Positions 26,095-34,666 of a DNA stretch of 64,000 nt are shown in pieces. This DNA comes from JAQUBU01 sp036677685 (lineage in GTDB: Bacteria > Bacillota > Syntrophomonadia > Syntrophomonadales > Syntrophomonadaceae). The number at the start of each line of letters is the position of its first letter. The first letter of the stretch is position 1. The stretch is taken from contig JAVBWA010000004.1 in NCBI GenBank assembly GCA_036677685.1, positions 158,162 through 222,161 on the forward strand. Direction: 5' to 3'. The notes beneath the pieces were generated by a model. The model did no database searches. It was not told the DNA's origin and saw only the letters and a program-made list of their open reading frames with translations. A program made the translations under genes and the position numbers.

Positions 26095-27231
26095 GTGAGG
26101 TATTGTAAAAGTTGCCTTCAGCCTGATACCAGACCTGATGTCAAGTTTAATAGCGAAGGTATTTGTTATGCCTGTCTGTTTGAAGAAGAGAAAAAGAATA
26201 TAAACTGGGCTCATAGAGAAGAGGAACTTAAAAAGATTACTTCTTGGGCAAAAGGGCAATCAAAAAATGGATATGATTGTGTTATAGGAGTCAGTGGAGG
26301 GAAGGACAGTACATTCCAGGCGCTTTATGCCAAGGAGAGATTGGGTCTTAATTGTCTCCTGGTTAACTGTGCTCCGGACAATATTACCGAAGTTGGGAGA
26401 CACAACCTGGAGAACCTGGTGCAAAAAGGATTTGACATGATTAGCCTAAGATCTGATCCGAGGATAATGAGGAAGTTAACCGGATATGCTTTTTATAAAT
26501 TTGGAAATCCTGTAAAACCTTCAGAATACCCATTATGGGCATCAGCCTATATTATTGCTTTGAAATTTGATATACCATTAATTATTCAGGGTGAAAATGC
26601 TGCTTTAACATTGGGGTTAGATAATGGACTGGGAGTTAACGATGATGCTCTGAATGTTAATATGGGGAATACATTGGCAGGTGGGAATGCTAGTGATTGG
26701 CTCATCGATGATATTGGTATAGAACAGCTTTACATGTACCAGTTCCCTGACAAGGATGAAATTAGAAGAAAAGGTATTAGGGCTATCTATCTGCAGTATT
26801 ATGTTAAAGAATGGTCTCAGGTATATAACGCAGATTTTTCTATAGCCCGGGGATTGTGGGGCAGGTCCCGGGAAAGCCTTTACGACATAGGACGTTATCG
26901 CAGGTATACCGCTCTTGATTCTGATATGCAGATGGTTAATCAGATGCTCAAATATTATAAATTTGGCTTTGGCTTTGCCACTGATGAAGCATGTTATGAT
27001 ATTAGAGAAGGACGTTTAAGCAGGGAGGAAGCCAAGTGGCATGTGGAAGAGTATGACGGACGATGTGGTGAACAATACATTGAAGATTTTTGCCGGTATA
27101 TTAATATTAGCGTACAGGAATTCTGGAGAGTGACCGATGGCTTTGTAAACAAACATCTTTTTGTTAAAGACCCTAATTCAAATAGGTGGCTGCCAAAATT
27201 CAAAGTGGGCGAGGATTATGAAGAAGATTGA
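26095..27231 (+). CDS. pseA: N-acetyl sugar amidotransferase (PseA/WbpG family)
   Basis: The 378-residue protein has an N-terminal zinc knuckle (RYCKSCLQPDTRPDVKFN, GICYAC) and a PP-loop ATPase motif IGVSGGKDSTFQALY (about residue 63). Both are the signature of PseA/WbpG/LegN enzymes, which convert an N-acetyl group on a nonulosonic acid or related sugar into an acetamidino group. In Campylobacter PseA yields the acetamidino form of pseudaminic acid on flagellin. No HisH/HisF-type ammonia-supplying partners are nearby. GTG 26095, 9 bases after GGAGG, is preferred over ATG 26089, which is too close to the ribosome site. Confidence 0.88.
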   Translation: MRYCKSCLQPDTRPDVKFNSEGICYACLFEEEKKNINWAHREEELKKITSWAKGQSKNGYDCVIGVSGGKDSTFQALYAKERLGLNCLLVNCAPDNITEVGRHNLENLVQKGFDMISLRSDPRIMRKLTGYAFYKFGNPVKPSEYPLWASAYIIALKFDIPLIIQGENAALTLGLDNGLGVNDDALNVNMGNTLAGGNASDWLIDDIGIEQLYMYQFPDKDEIRRKGIRAIYLQYYVKEWSQVYNADFSIARGLWGRSRESLYDIGRYRRYTALDSDMQMVNQMLKYYKFGFGFATDEACYDIREGRLSREEAKWHVEEYDGRCGEQYIEDFCRYINISVQEFWRVTDGFVNKHLFVKDPNSNRWLPKFKVGEDYEED

Positions 27232-27345
27232 TTATTTAACCAAGCTGATAAAAGAATCAATAATCAATAGAGGAATTAGATAACGCTAACCTAAAGGATT
27301 TAATTATGACAATATATAAATCGTGTTAACTTAGTGAGGATTTTT

Positions 27346-28359
27346 ATGTCTGATAAGTTTATTATGGAAAACGAAATACGTCCTGCCAACCTTATGCAAG
27401 AGCAGGACCGACGGCTTCGGAATGATATCAAACGTCTATTATATTATAGAGACAAGTTTATTACTGTTTCTTGCCCTGCCTGTGCTTGCAAAGACGCAAA
27501 CAAGGCTTTTGAAAAATACGAACTTACTTATGTTGAGTGTAGCGAATGCCAGACTATCTATATTAATCCGAGACCTACTACCGATATTCTCAATTATTAC
27601 TACACCAACTCCGAAAATTATGAGTACTGGAATAATTATATATTTCCAGCTTCTGAAGTAAATCGCAGGGAAAAAATCTTTAAACCCCGGGTGGAAAGAA
27701 TACTGGAACTATGCCAGGATTATAACATTGAACATGATTGTTTGCTTGAAGTAGGTGCTGGCTTTGGAACATTTTGTGAAGAGATATTAAAAAAAGGACG
27801 GTTCAGGCGTGTAATAGCAGTAGAACCTACTCCGGACCTGGCGGAATCTTGCAGGACAAGAGGACTGGAGACTATTGAAAGTCCTATAGAGGAAGTTGTC
27901 CTCAAAGATGGGGAAGCCAGTGTTATCGTAAGTTTTGAGGTAATAGAACATCTTTTTTCTCCTATCGATTTTATAAAATCGTGTTACCGTATTCTTGCTC
28001 CCGGGGGATTATTGGTTTTGACCTGTCCTAACATTAAGGGATTTGATATTAGAATTTTAAAAGAATATTCCAATACTATTGATAATGAACATCTAAATTA
28101 TTTTCATCCGGGTTCCTTGACCTTGCTTTTAAATAATTGTGGGCTGGAAGTGGTTGAGATAAGTACTCCCGGAAAACTGGATGCCGAACTGGTTAGAAAC
28201 AAGGTACTGGAAGGTGTGATTGATTTTAATGAAAGACCTTTTCTTAAACAGTTGCTACTTGATGAGTGGGAGAGGCTGGGTAAACCTTTACAAAATTTTA
28301 TAACTGCAAATAATTTATCTTCACATATGTGGGCTATTGCTCGCAAGAAGCGGAAATAG
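27346..28359 (+). CDS. SAM-dependent methyltransferase with N-terminal zinc-finger region
   Basis: The 337-residue protein begins with a Cys4 zinc-ribbon segment (SCPACACKDA and VECSECQ, about residues 45-70). A class I methyltransferase fold follows: motif I LLEVGAGFGTFCEEI, the acidic motif AVEPTPDLAESC, then VIVSFEVIEHLFSPIDFIKS. This architecture (zinc region plus Methyltransf_23) is common in polysaccharide and antibiotic clusters. Given its location it may methylate the flagellin sugar, perhaps as O- or N-methylation of a pseudaminic acid derivative; the acceptor is unknown. ATG 27346 follows GTGAGGA by 5 bases. Confidence 0.8.
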   Translation: MSDKFIMENEIRPANLMQEQDRRLRNDIKRLLYYRDKFITVSCPACACKDANKAFEKYELTYVECSECQTIYINPRPTTDILNYYYTNSENYEYWNNYIFPASEVNRREKIFKPRVERILELCQDYNIEHDCLLEVGAGFGTFCEEILKKGRFRRVIAVEPTPDLAESCRTRGLETIESPIEEVVLKDGEASVIVSFEVIEHLFSPIDFIKSCYRILAPGGLLVLTCPNIKGFDIRILKEYSNTIDNEHLNYFHPGSLTLLLNNCGLEVVEISTPGKLDAELVRNKVLEGVIDFNERPFLKQLLLDEWERLGKPLQNFITANNLSSHMWAIARKKRK

Positions 28360-28416
28360 ATTAAGTAATATAATTCGATATGAAAAATTTAATCGAATCT
28401 ATGGGGGAGAAATATA

Positions 28417-28962
28417 TTGCAGATTGAGGTCGGAAAACTCAGGCCTGTTCAAGAAGCAGATTTGGAAAAAGTTTTAAGTTGGCGAAATTCAGAACGTATC
28501 CGCAGAAGTAGTCTAACCGATCACATAATTTCTCGGCACGAACACTGGAAATGGTATAGTTCAATAGATCAACATAATATCACCTTATTGATTTTTGAAT
28601 ATATGAATAGACCGGTAGGGGTTGTGAATTTTACCGAGAAAGACACTTACAGCAACAAATGCAAATGGGGTTTTTATTTAGGTGAAACAGATTTGCCCAA
28701 GGGGACAGGTCTTCTCATGGGCTACCTGGGTTTAGAATTTGCATTTGAAAACCTAAAGATTAGAAAGTTATGCAGTGAAGTTATAAGTTTCAACAAATTG
28801 AGTATCAAGTACCACGAAAGGCTTTTTTTTATTCAGGAAGGTTGCTTAAAAGAACATGTTTGGAAAGATGGTATATATGAAGATGTTATAGTCATGGCGC
28901 TTTTTACTGGGGTCTGGGAGTTAAGAAAACCGTTCTTAAAACAAGAAATATTAAGCTATTAA
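28417..28962 (+). CDS. pseH: GNAT acetyltransferase, PseH-like
   Basis: The 181-residue GNAT-fold protein resembles PseH, which acetylates the 4-amino group of UDP-4-amino-4,6-dideoxy-beta-L-AltNAc in pseudaminic acid synthesis. Typical elements are LRPVQEADLEKVLSWRNSER (N-terminal strand and helix), HWKWYSSID, VGVVNFTEKD, the acetyl-CoA loop region GFYLGETDLPKGTGLLMGYL and the late KYHERLFFIQEGCLKEHVWK. The start is TTG 28417, 7 bases after GGGGGAGA. Placed amid other Pse genes, the assignment is well supported although the substrate is inferred. Confidence 0.87.
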   Translation: MQIEVGKLRPVQEADLEKVLSWRNSERIRRSSLTDHIISRHEHWKWYSSIDQHNITLLIFEYMNRPVGVVNFTEKDTYSNKCKWGFYLGETDLPKGTGLLMGYLGLEFAFENLKIRKLCSEVISFNKLSIKYHERLFFIQEGCLKEHVWKDGIYEDVIVMALFTGVWELRKPFLKQEILSY

Positions 28963-29013
28963 GAATACAGTTAATTTCGGCTTTGAAACAAAAATAATAC
29001 AGAGGTGCAATTT

Positions 29014-30222
29014 ATGGAAAATATATGGATCTCATGGAACGAACTAAATATTCTTTCAGTAAAAAAAGAGCTTATTTATTTTGGCGCCGGCCATGCGGTA
29101 AAAAATACTCTAAGAAAGAGTAATAAAAAACCTTTGTGCATACTAGACAATAACAAAAGTAAGGAAAATACCAAATTATTTGAGATCGAAATTATATCTC
29201 CTAACAAGGTAAAAAACATTAAAACGGATTTTATAATCCTTATAACCACACCTTTGTTTGAAAGTGTAGCAGCACAACTAAAAGAAATGGGATTTAGGGG
29301 AGGAATTGATTTTTTCTGTTCCCCTGCTTTATATAATCAGAAAATTGCTGATGATATTTTGAATAATCCTCAAACTGTTTTGTTTACTAATTCAGATATG
29401 CCGGATCCTGACAACGAAAGTAGCGGGGGAGGGTTGTATCTTTTTAATTTCAAGACCCGGGAGTTGAAAAAGCTTTATAATGGCAAATTCCACGAAATGG
29501 TTACAGCAAAACAAAGATTATACATTATTGACGAGATCGATGGCGTAAAAGTTTTTAATGAAGAACTAGAATTGATTGATTCCTTTGAAATACTACCCTG
29601 GTCAGTGCCCCACGGGCTTGCTATAAACCGTGAAAAGGGTGTTTTATACATAGCTAATACAGGGATCGATTCTATTACCATAATGGATATGGAAAATGGC
29701 AAGCACCTGGACGAAATACCTATATCACAGGATTTGAAAGATATTCAATTGGATCGTCATCATATTAATGACTTGTGTTATTATGAAGGCTATTTATATA
29801 TTTCAATGTTTTCTTTCAGTGCTTTATGGGAAAGTGGCTGTTATGATGGGGGAGTAGCTCAAATGGATTTGGAAAGCAGGAAAATAATTAATTATCCCTT
29901 GCAAAATATGTGGATGCCTCACTCTATAGACTTTATCAATTCGGAAATTGTTTTAGCTGAAAGTATGACTGGGACTGTATATAAGACAAATATGAAAAAA
30001 CTATTTAAGGCAGATGGTTTTTTACGGGGCATTACCTATGACGGGAAGTACTACTATATAGCCCAGAGCGAGCACAGGTATTTTGACAGACTGAAAGATT
30101 TTAGCAACAATATTCAATTAAATTGTGGAATCCATGTTTTTGACGAAATAAACAAAGCGAGTAAGTTTTATTCATTTAATGCCATGAAAAATATTCATTC
30201 GATTATGATAAAGGATTTTTAA
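29014..30222 (+). CDS. Uncharacterised two-domain protein: Rossmann-like N-terminus plus propeller-like C-terminus
   Basis: The 402-residue protein is not one I can name. Residues about 15-110 look like a small Rossmann domain (ELIYFGAGHAVKNTLRKS, CILDNNKSKE, TDFIILITT), of the type often attached to sugar-modifying enzymes. Residues about 125-400 contain repeated beta-strand blocks (GGGLYLFNFKTRELKKLYNG, GVLYIANTGIDSITIMDMEN, GYLYISMFSFSALWESGCYD, IVLAESMTGTVYKTNM), as in beta-propellers such as DUF4915-type proteins. There is no signal peptide, so it is probably cytosolic. It sits between pseH and cysD with short gaps (51 and 36 bases), suggesting a role in making or adding a sulfated or pseudaminic glycan. 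ATG 29014 follows AGAGGTG. Confidence 0.6.
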   Translation: MENIWISWNELNILSVKKELIYFGAGHAVKNTLRKSNKKPLCILDNNKSKENTKLFEIEIISPNKVKNIKTDFIILITTPLFESVAAQLKEMGFRGGIDFFCSPALYNQKIADDILNNPQTVLFTNSDMPDPDNESSGGGLYLFNFKTRELKKLYNGKFHEMVTAKQRLYIIDEIDGVKVFNEELELIDSFEILPWSVPHGLAINREKGVLYIANTGIDSITIMDMENGKHLDEIPISQDLKDIQLDRHHINDLCYYEGYLYISMFSFSALWESGCYDGGVAQMDLESRKIINYPLQNMWMPHSIDFINSEIVLAESMTGTVYKTNMKKLFKADGFLRGITYDGKYYYIAQSEHRYFDRLKDFSNNIQLNCGIHVFDEINKASKFYSFNAMKNIHSIMIKDF

Positions 30223-30258
30223 TTCTACATCTGCTGAATCGCACTGGAGAGAAAAATT

Positions 30259-31140
30259 ATGAATCATTTAAATAAATTAGAAAACAGGAGCATCCACATA
30301 ATTAGAGAAGCCTATAGTGAATTCAAAAGCCTTTGCATGCTTTGGTCCATTGGCAAAGACAGTACTGTCCTATTGTGGCTGGCCAGGAAAGCCTTTTTTG
30401 GACATGTACCTATACCTTTGGTACATATTGATACAAGGTACAAAATACCTGAAATGATTGTTCACCGGGATAATTTAGCCCTGCAATGGCATTTAAATAT
30501 GATCTATGGTGAGAATCGTACAGCTATTGATGAAAAAAGATGTTTCCCGGAAGGTAATGCGACTAGATTGGAATGCTGTAAGTTACTTAAAACTGAAGCA
30601 TTAATAAATACATTAAACGGTACATGGCCGCGTTATCGCTTGAACCATAACACTGCTAAGTACGAATTGGACAAGAATTGCGAGCCATATACCGGAGTAA
30701 TTGTGGGAATAAGAGCTGATGAGGAAGGAACCCGTTCTAAAGAAAGGTACTTTTCACCCAGGGATAATAAAAGTGAATGGGATCTCCTGGAACAACCACC
30801 CGAGTTTTGGAATCAATACAAGACTAATTTTGCTCCGGGTACTCATGTTAGAATTCATCCCCTCTTGGATTGGACTGAGTTAGATATTTGGGAATACATT
30901 TATAAAGAAAATATTCCGGTGGTATCATTATATTTTTGTAAAACTAATGGACAAAGATACCGGTCTCTAGGATGCGAACCCTGTACTAAACCCGTTGATT
31001 CGAATGCCAACAGTGTGGGAGAAATCATTAGCGAGCTAAAAACAGGCAAATTTTCGCGTATCGCTGAAAGATCGGGAAGGGATCAGGATAAAGAAGATGG
31101 TGGGGGATTAGAGACATTAAGATTAGAAGGATATATGTAA
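30259..31140 (+). CDS. cysD: Sulfate adenylyltransferase subunit 2 (CysD)
   Basis: The 293-residue protein is the catalytic subunit of ATP sulfurylase, which makes APS from ATP and sulfate. The PP-loop is LCMLWSIGKDSTVLLWLARK (about residue 27), followed by HIDTRYKIPEM, the conserved GIRADEEGTRSKERYFSPRD and HPLLDWTELDIWEYI, ending in the usual YRSLGCEPCT. The IGKDST form (usually SGGKDST-like) is normal for CysD. It pairs with the CysN GTPase encoded 30 bases downstream. GGAG precedes the ATG. The 5' neighbours belong to flagellin glycosylation, so it may serve PAPS-dependent sulfation as well as, or instead of, cysteine synthesis. Confidence 0.94.
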   Translation: MNHLNKLENRSIHIIREAYSEFKSLCMLWSIGKDSTVLLWLARKAFFGHVPIPLVHIDTRYKIPEMIVHRDNLALQWHLNMIYGENRTAIDEKRCFPEGNATRLECCKLLKTEALINTLNGTWPRYRLNHNTAKYELDKNCEPYTGVIVGIRADEEGTRSKERYFSPRDNKSEWDLLEQPPEFWNQYKTNFAPGTHVRIHPLLDWTELDIWEYIYKENIPVVSLYFCKTNGQRYRSLGCEPCTKPVDSNANSVGEIISELKTGKFSRIAERSGRDQDKEDGGGLETLRLEGYM

Positions 31141-31170
31141 TTAAAAACTAGGGAGTTTGTTGGAGTGGAA

Positions 31171-32967
31171 ATGTTAGATAACAGAGAAAACATGAACGTA
31201 GTTATAGTTGGACATGTAGACCACGGTAAAAGTACGATCATAGGACGTTTATTGGCAGATACCGATTCCCTGCCCGATGGAAAACTGGCTTTTGTAGCTG
31301 AAAATTGCCGGAGAAATTCGAAACCATTTGAATACGCTTTTCTATTGGATGCATTAAAAGAAGAGCAAAATCAGGGAATTACCATCGATTGTGCCCGGTG
31401 TTTTTTTAAAACCAAAAAACGAAATTATATTATAATTGATGCCCCGGGGCATATAGAATTCCTAAAGAATATGGTTTCAGGTGCAGCCAGGGCCGAGGCT
31501 GCTTTATTAGTTATTGACGCTACCGAAGGAGTACAACAAAATTCGCGAAGACACGGATATATGTTGTCTTTACTGGGAATCAAGCAGGTCGCGGTTTTAA
31601 TAAATAAAATGGATCTGGTTGGATATGATTTATATATTTACGAGAAGGTTAAAGAGGAATATAGTGAATTTTTACAAAAAATTAATATTCACTCATCTTT
31701 CTTTATCCCAGTAAGCGGGTTTCAGGGTGACAATGTTGCAGGTAAATCTCTCAATATGAGCTGGTATAAGGGACCTAATGTTCTGCAGGTACTGGAGGGG
31801 TTTATTGCTGAACCTATTTTAGAAAATAAGCCGTTCAGGATGCCGGTACAAAGTGTTTACAAGTTTACCCAAAATGGGGATAAAAGGCGAATTATTGCTG
31901 GCACTATAGATTCAGGGAAAGTTATGGTGGGAGATGAAATAGTTTTTTATCCGTCAGGGAAAAAAACGACGGTAAAAACAATTGAGGCATTTAATGAACC
32001 TACAGTATATAGTTCCAAAGCCGGCTATGCTACGGGATTTACTTTGACAGATCCTATTTATATTTCCAGGGGAGAACTGGCAACTAAAGAAAATGAGTTA
32101 AAACCAAAAGTAGCTTGCAAAATTAAAGCTAACATATTTTGGCTTGGAAAAGAGCCATTAAAAAAAACAAAGAATTATTATTTAAAATTAGGAACAGCTC
32201 AAGTTGGTATGAGGTTGGAAAGTGTTATAAAAGTAATCGATGCATCTACTCTGGAAGAACAAACGAAAGATGAGATAATCAAGAATGATGTGGCGGAGTG
32301 TATTTTGACCTTGGATAAGGATATCGCCTTTGATTTACCGGATGATATAATTGAAACCAGTCGCTTTGTTATAGTAGATAACTTTGAAATAACCGGCGGG
32401 GGGATTATTCAAGAATCACTGACAGATAAACATAGTCGGCTTAAGAGACAAGTGCAGCTTAGAAACTATAGGTGGGAGAACAGCCAGATTTCCCGCGATG
32501 AGCGTGCTGAACGGTATAACCAGAAATCCATCCTTTTGTTTATCACCAGTTCGCCGGAAATCCCCCGCAAGGCTTATGCAAAAGCTCTGGAGAGATATTT
32601 ATTTGACCGGGGGAAAATGGTTTATTTTCTCAGTATGGGAAACCTTCAATATGGCATTGATGCTGATATTAAACTATCAAGTAAAAATGATAAAAGTGAG
32701 CATTTCCGAAGGTTGGCTGAAGTAGCCAATTTGATGGTTGATGCTGGATTAATCCTGATTGTGACTGCCAGGGAGTTGTCCCAGGATGACCTTGAGTTAA
32801 TTGAATTGGGAGTAAATCGAGAAGTGATTAATACAGTTTGGATAGGTGAACATGTAAATACCGATATTTGTTGTGATCTACACATTGCAAACGTTCTATC
32901 AGAAAGCGAGGTTGTTAACAAAATATTGCTTTTCTTACAAACTAAAGGGGTAATTTTTAAGCCATAA
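31171..32967 (+). CDS. cysN: Sulfate adenylyltransferase subunit 1 (CysN) fused to a degenerate APS-kinase-like domain
   Basis: The 598-residue protein begins with an EF-Tu-like GTPase: GHVDHGKSTIIGRLL (Walker A), IDAPGH (G3) and NKMDLV (G4). Two beta-barrel domains follow (to about residue 425). This GTPase drives APS formation by CysD. The last 160 residues (about 440-598) align with APS kinase, as in NodQ-type fusions. The P-loop, however, is replaced (FITSSPEIPRKAYAKALERY where CysC has GLSGAGKSTLANALE), and DGDNIR is replaced by SMGNLQYG. The domain therefore looks catalytically dead, and a separate intact cysC follows at 37384. The start is ATG 31171 or GTG 31165; both have a usable site. 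Confidence 0.9.
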   Translation: MLDNRENMNVVIVGHVDHGKSTIIGRLLADTDSLPDGKLAFVAENCRRNSKPFEYAFLLDALKEEQNQGITIDCARCFFKTKKRNYIIIDAPGHIEFLKNMVSGAARAEAALLVIDATEGVQQNSRRHGYMLSLLGIKQVAVLINKMDLVGYDLYIYEKVKEEYSEFLQKINIHSSFFIPVSGFQGDNVAGKSLNMSWYKGPNVLQVLEGFIAEPILENKPFRMPVQSVYKFTQNGDKRRIIAGTIDSGKVMVGDEIVFYPSGKKTTVKTIEAFNEPTVYSSKAGYATGFTLTDPIYISRGELATKENELKPKVACKIKANIFWLGKEPLKKTKNYYLKLGTAQVGMRLESVIKVIDASTLEEQTKDEIIKNDVAECILTLDKDIAFDLPDDIIETSRFVIVDNFEITGGGIIQESLTDKHSRLKRQVQLRNYRWENSQISRDERAERYNQKSILLFITSSPEIPRKAYAKALERYLFDRGKMVYFLSMGNLQYGIDADIKLSSKNDKSEHFRRLAEVANLMVDAGLILIVTARELSQDDLELIELGVNREVINTVWIGEHVNTDICCDLHIANVLSESEVVNKILLFLQTKGVIFKP

Positions 32968-32971
32968 AAAC

Positions 32972-32999
32972 TAAAGTAATTTAAACAAGAATTCGATAC
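32972..32999 (+). promoter_or_regulatory. Candidate sigma-28-type promoter before the Rrf2 gene
   Basis: TAAA (32972-32975), a 17-base spacer and TCGATAC (32993-32999) have exactly the architecture of the fliS promoter (TAAA-N17-TCGATAC). It lies 66 bases before the Rrf2 start codon. In this A/T-rich gap a chance match is possible. Confidence 0.4.
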
Positions 33000-33065
33000 A
33001 TTTATTCAAAGGAAAAGTTTGAGGGCTCAGGGATAACACAAATAAAACTATGTTGGGATTATTTT

Positions 33066-33491
33066 ATGAAAATTTCAAAGAAAACTGATTATGCATTAAG
33101 AGTCTTATTTACCCTTATCGAAAACGATGGTTTAGGTCCTATTTCTATAAGGGAATTGGCAAAAAAGAACAGTATTCCAAAGCGTTTTCTCGAGCATGTC
33201 GTTCTAGAAATGAAAGGAGAAGGGTGGGTTGCAAGTATTCCAGGAAGAAACGGAGGTTATGTACTAGCTGGAGATCCGGAGAGCCTCACTATGGGGCAAA
33301 TTGTTAGACATTTTGATGGGGTTCTGGCTCCTATTGGATGTGTATCGGTGACTGGTTACGAACCATGCAGTGAAGAAAAAGTATGTAGGTTTCGACCCTT
33401 GTTATCCAGTATTCGTGATACTGTAGCCCAACAAATGGACGATGCTACTTTAAAATCTGTATATGATAGTAGCAGTGGGATAACAAAGTAG
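33066..33491 (+). CDS. Rrf2 family transcriptional regulator with three cysteines
   Basis: The 141-residue regulator has the Rrf2 winged helix: KISKKTDYALRVLFTLIEND, then ISIRELAKKNSIPKRFLEHV, then GWVASIPGRNGGYVLAGDPE. Unlike B. subtilis CymR it carries the Cys cluster GCVSVTGYEPCSEEKVC (C-X8-C-X5-C), similar to Fe-S sensing members such as NsrR and IscR. Position and orientation immediately upstream of the sulfate ABC transporter suggest that it controls sulfur uptake in response to Fe-S status, cysteine or redox. A possible operator is at 33513-33531. The ribosome site is weak. Confidence 0.85.
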   Translation: MKISKKTDYALRVLFTLIENDGLGPISIRELAKKNSIPKRFLEHVVLEMKGEGWVASIPGRNGGYVLAGDPESLTMGQIVRHFDGVLAPIGCVSVTGYEPCSEEKVCRFRPLLSSIRDTVAQQMDDATLKSVYDSSSGITK

Positions 33492-33512
33492 TATTATATT
33501 TTTTTAGTATAA

Positions 33513-33531
33513 AATACCACCCAGTAGGTCG
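33513..33531. promoter_or_regulatory. Possible Rrf2-type operator before sbp
   Basis: AATACCACCCAGTAGGTCG contains an imperfect dyad TACC-N7-AGGT, like the ACC...GGT half sites of CymR/Rrf2 operators. It lies 40 bases before the sulfate-binding protein start, in the only gap between the Rrf2 gene and its presumed target operon. There is no second copy to support it. Confidence 0.3.
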
Positions 33532-33571
33532 TGATTATATTATTGAATATTTTGCAGAGGGTAGGGATGAA

Positions 33572-34666
33572 ATGGTGAAAAAAAAGTTTACATATGGTAA
33601 AATGCTCGGTTTAGTACTAATACTGGGATTTGCTTTAATACTAGGTGGGTGCGCTGGCTCCAGCAAAGAGGCTCCCAAGGAGAGTCCACAGAAACCTGAG
33701 ATGGTGAACAAAACTGTTGAAATCACATTGGCTGCTTATACAGTTCCCAAGGAAGCTTATCAAAAAGGAATTATCCCAGCTTTTCAAAAATACTGGGAAG
33801 AAAAAGAAGGACAAACAGTAATTTTTAAAGAAAGTTATGCGGCCTCGGGGGCTCAAGCCAAAGCAATTGCCGGTGGGCTGGAAGCTGACGTAGCGGCTTT
33901 GTCCTTGGAAGCGGATATTAACACTCTAGAAAAGGCAGACTTGGTAACTCACAATTGGAAAGAAGGAGCTTATAGTGGGATGATAACGCGTTCTGTTGTA
34001 GTTCTAGGAGTTAAAAAAGGTAATCCCAAAAGTATTAAAGACTGGGAAAGCCTTACTAAACCCGGGATAGTAGTTATTTACCCGAATCCTCGTACCTCTG
34101 GCGGAGCAATGTGGGATGTCAATGCGATTTATGGTGCAGGTCTTAAAATGTCTTCAAAAGGGCGTTCGGATATTCAGGCTGCTCAAGATTTACTGGCAGC
34201 TATTCAGAAAAATGTAAAAGTTATGGACAAAAGTGGAAGAGAATCAATGACGACATTTGAAAAGGGTATTGGTGATGTAGTAATTACCTATGAAAACGAA
34301 TTATTGCTGCGCAATATGAACGAGCACAAGTACGATTTAGTATATCCGCGCGCTACTATTTTAATAGAAAACCCGGTAGCCCTTGTGGATGCCAATGTCG
34401 ATAAACATGGAAATAGAAAGGTCGTAGAAGCTTTTATTAAGTTCTTAACAACTCCCGAATCGCAACGAACTTTTGCTCACTATGGTTTTCGCCCGGTTGA
34501 CCCTCAGATTGCCACAGAAACCCAGGATAAATTCCCCACGCCTGAAATGTTGTTTGATATCAACTATTTAGGGGGTTGGGATCAAGTCAAAAAGGAAATC
34601 TACGGACCTGAGGGAGTATGGACTGCTGTTGTGGAAGGTGGAAAGGTGAAAAACGGTGAACAGTAA
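33572..34666 (+). CDS. sbp: Sulfate ABC transporter substrate-binding lipoprotein
   Basis: The 364-residue lipoprotein has signal sequence MVKKKFTYGKMLGLVLILGF with lipobox LILGGC (Cys at residue 27). The sulfate/thiosulfate-binding fold follows: EITLAAYTVPKEAYQKGIIP, FKESYAASGAQAKAIAGGLEAD, VIYPNPRTSGGAMWDVNAIY and the late LTTPESQRTFAHYGFRPVD. It would capture sulfate outside the membrane for CysTWA. It overlaps cysT by 11 bases. The operon sbp-cysT-cysW-cysA is complete and tightly packed, ending next to cysC. Confidence 0.93.
   Translation: MVKKKFTYGKMLGLVLILGFALILGGCAGSSKEAPKESPQKPEMVNKTVEITLAAYTVPKEAYQKGIIPAFQKYWEEKEGQTVIFKESYAASGAQAKAIAGGLEADVAALSLEADINTLEKADLVTHNWKEGAYSGMITRSVVVLGVKKGNPKSIKDWESLTKPGIVVIYPNPRTSGGAMWDVNAIYGAGLKMSSKGRSDIQAAQDLLAAIQKNVKVMDKSGRESMTTFEKGIGDVVITYENELLLRNMNEHKYDLVYPRATILIENPVALVDANVDKHGNRKVVEAFIKFLTTPESQRTFAHYGFRPVDPQIATETQDKFPTPEMLFDINYLGGWDQVKKEIYGPEGVWTAVVEGGKVKNGEQ

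Noticed and set aside
28354..28381. A TCGATAT -10-like sequence before pseH as a sixth sigma-28 promoter
   Set aside because: No TAAA occurs at 16 or 17 bases upstream (the bases are AATA/AAAT), so it does not fit the shared pattern.
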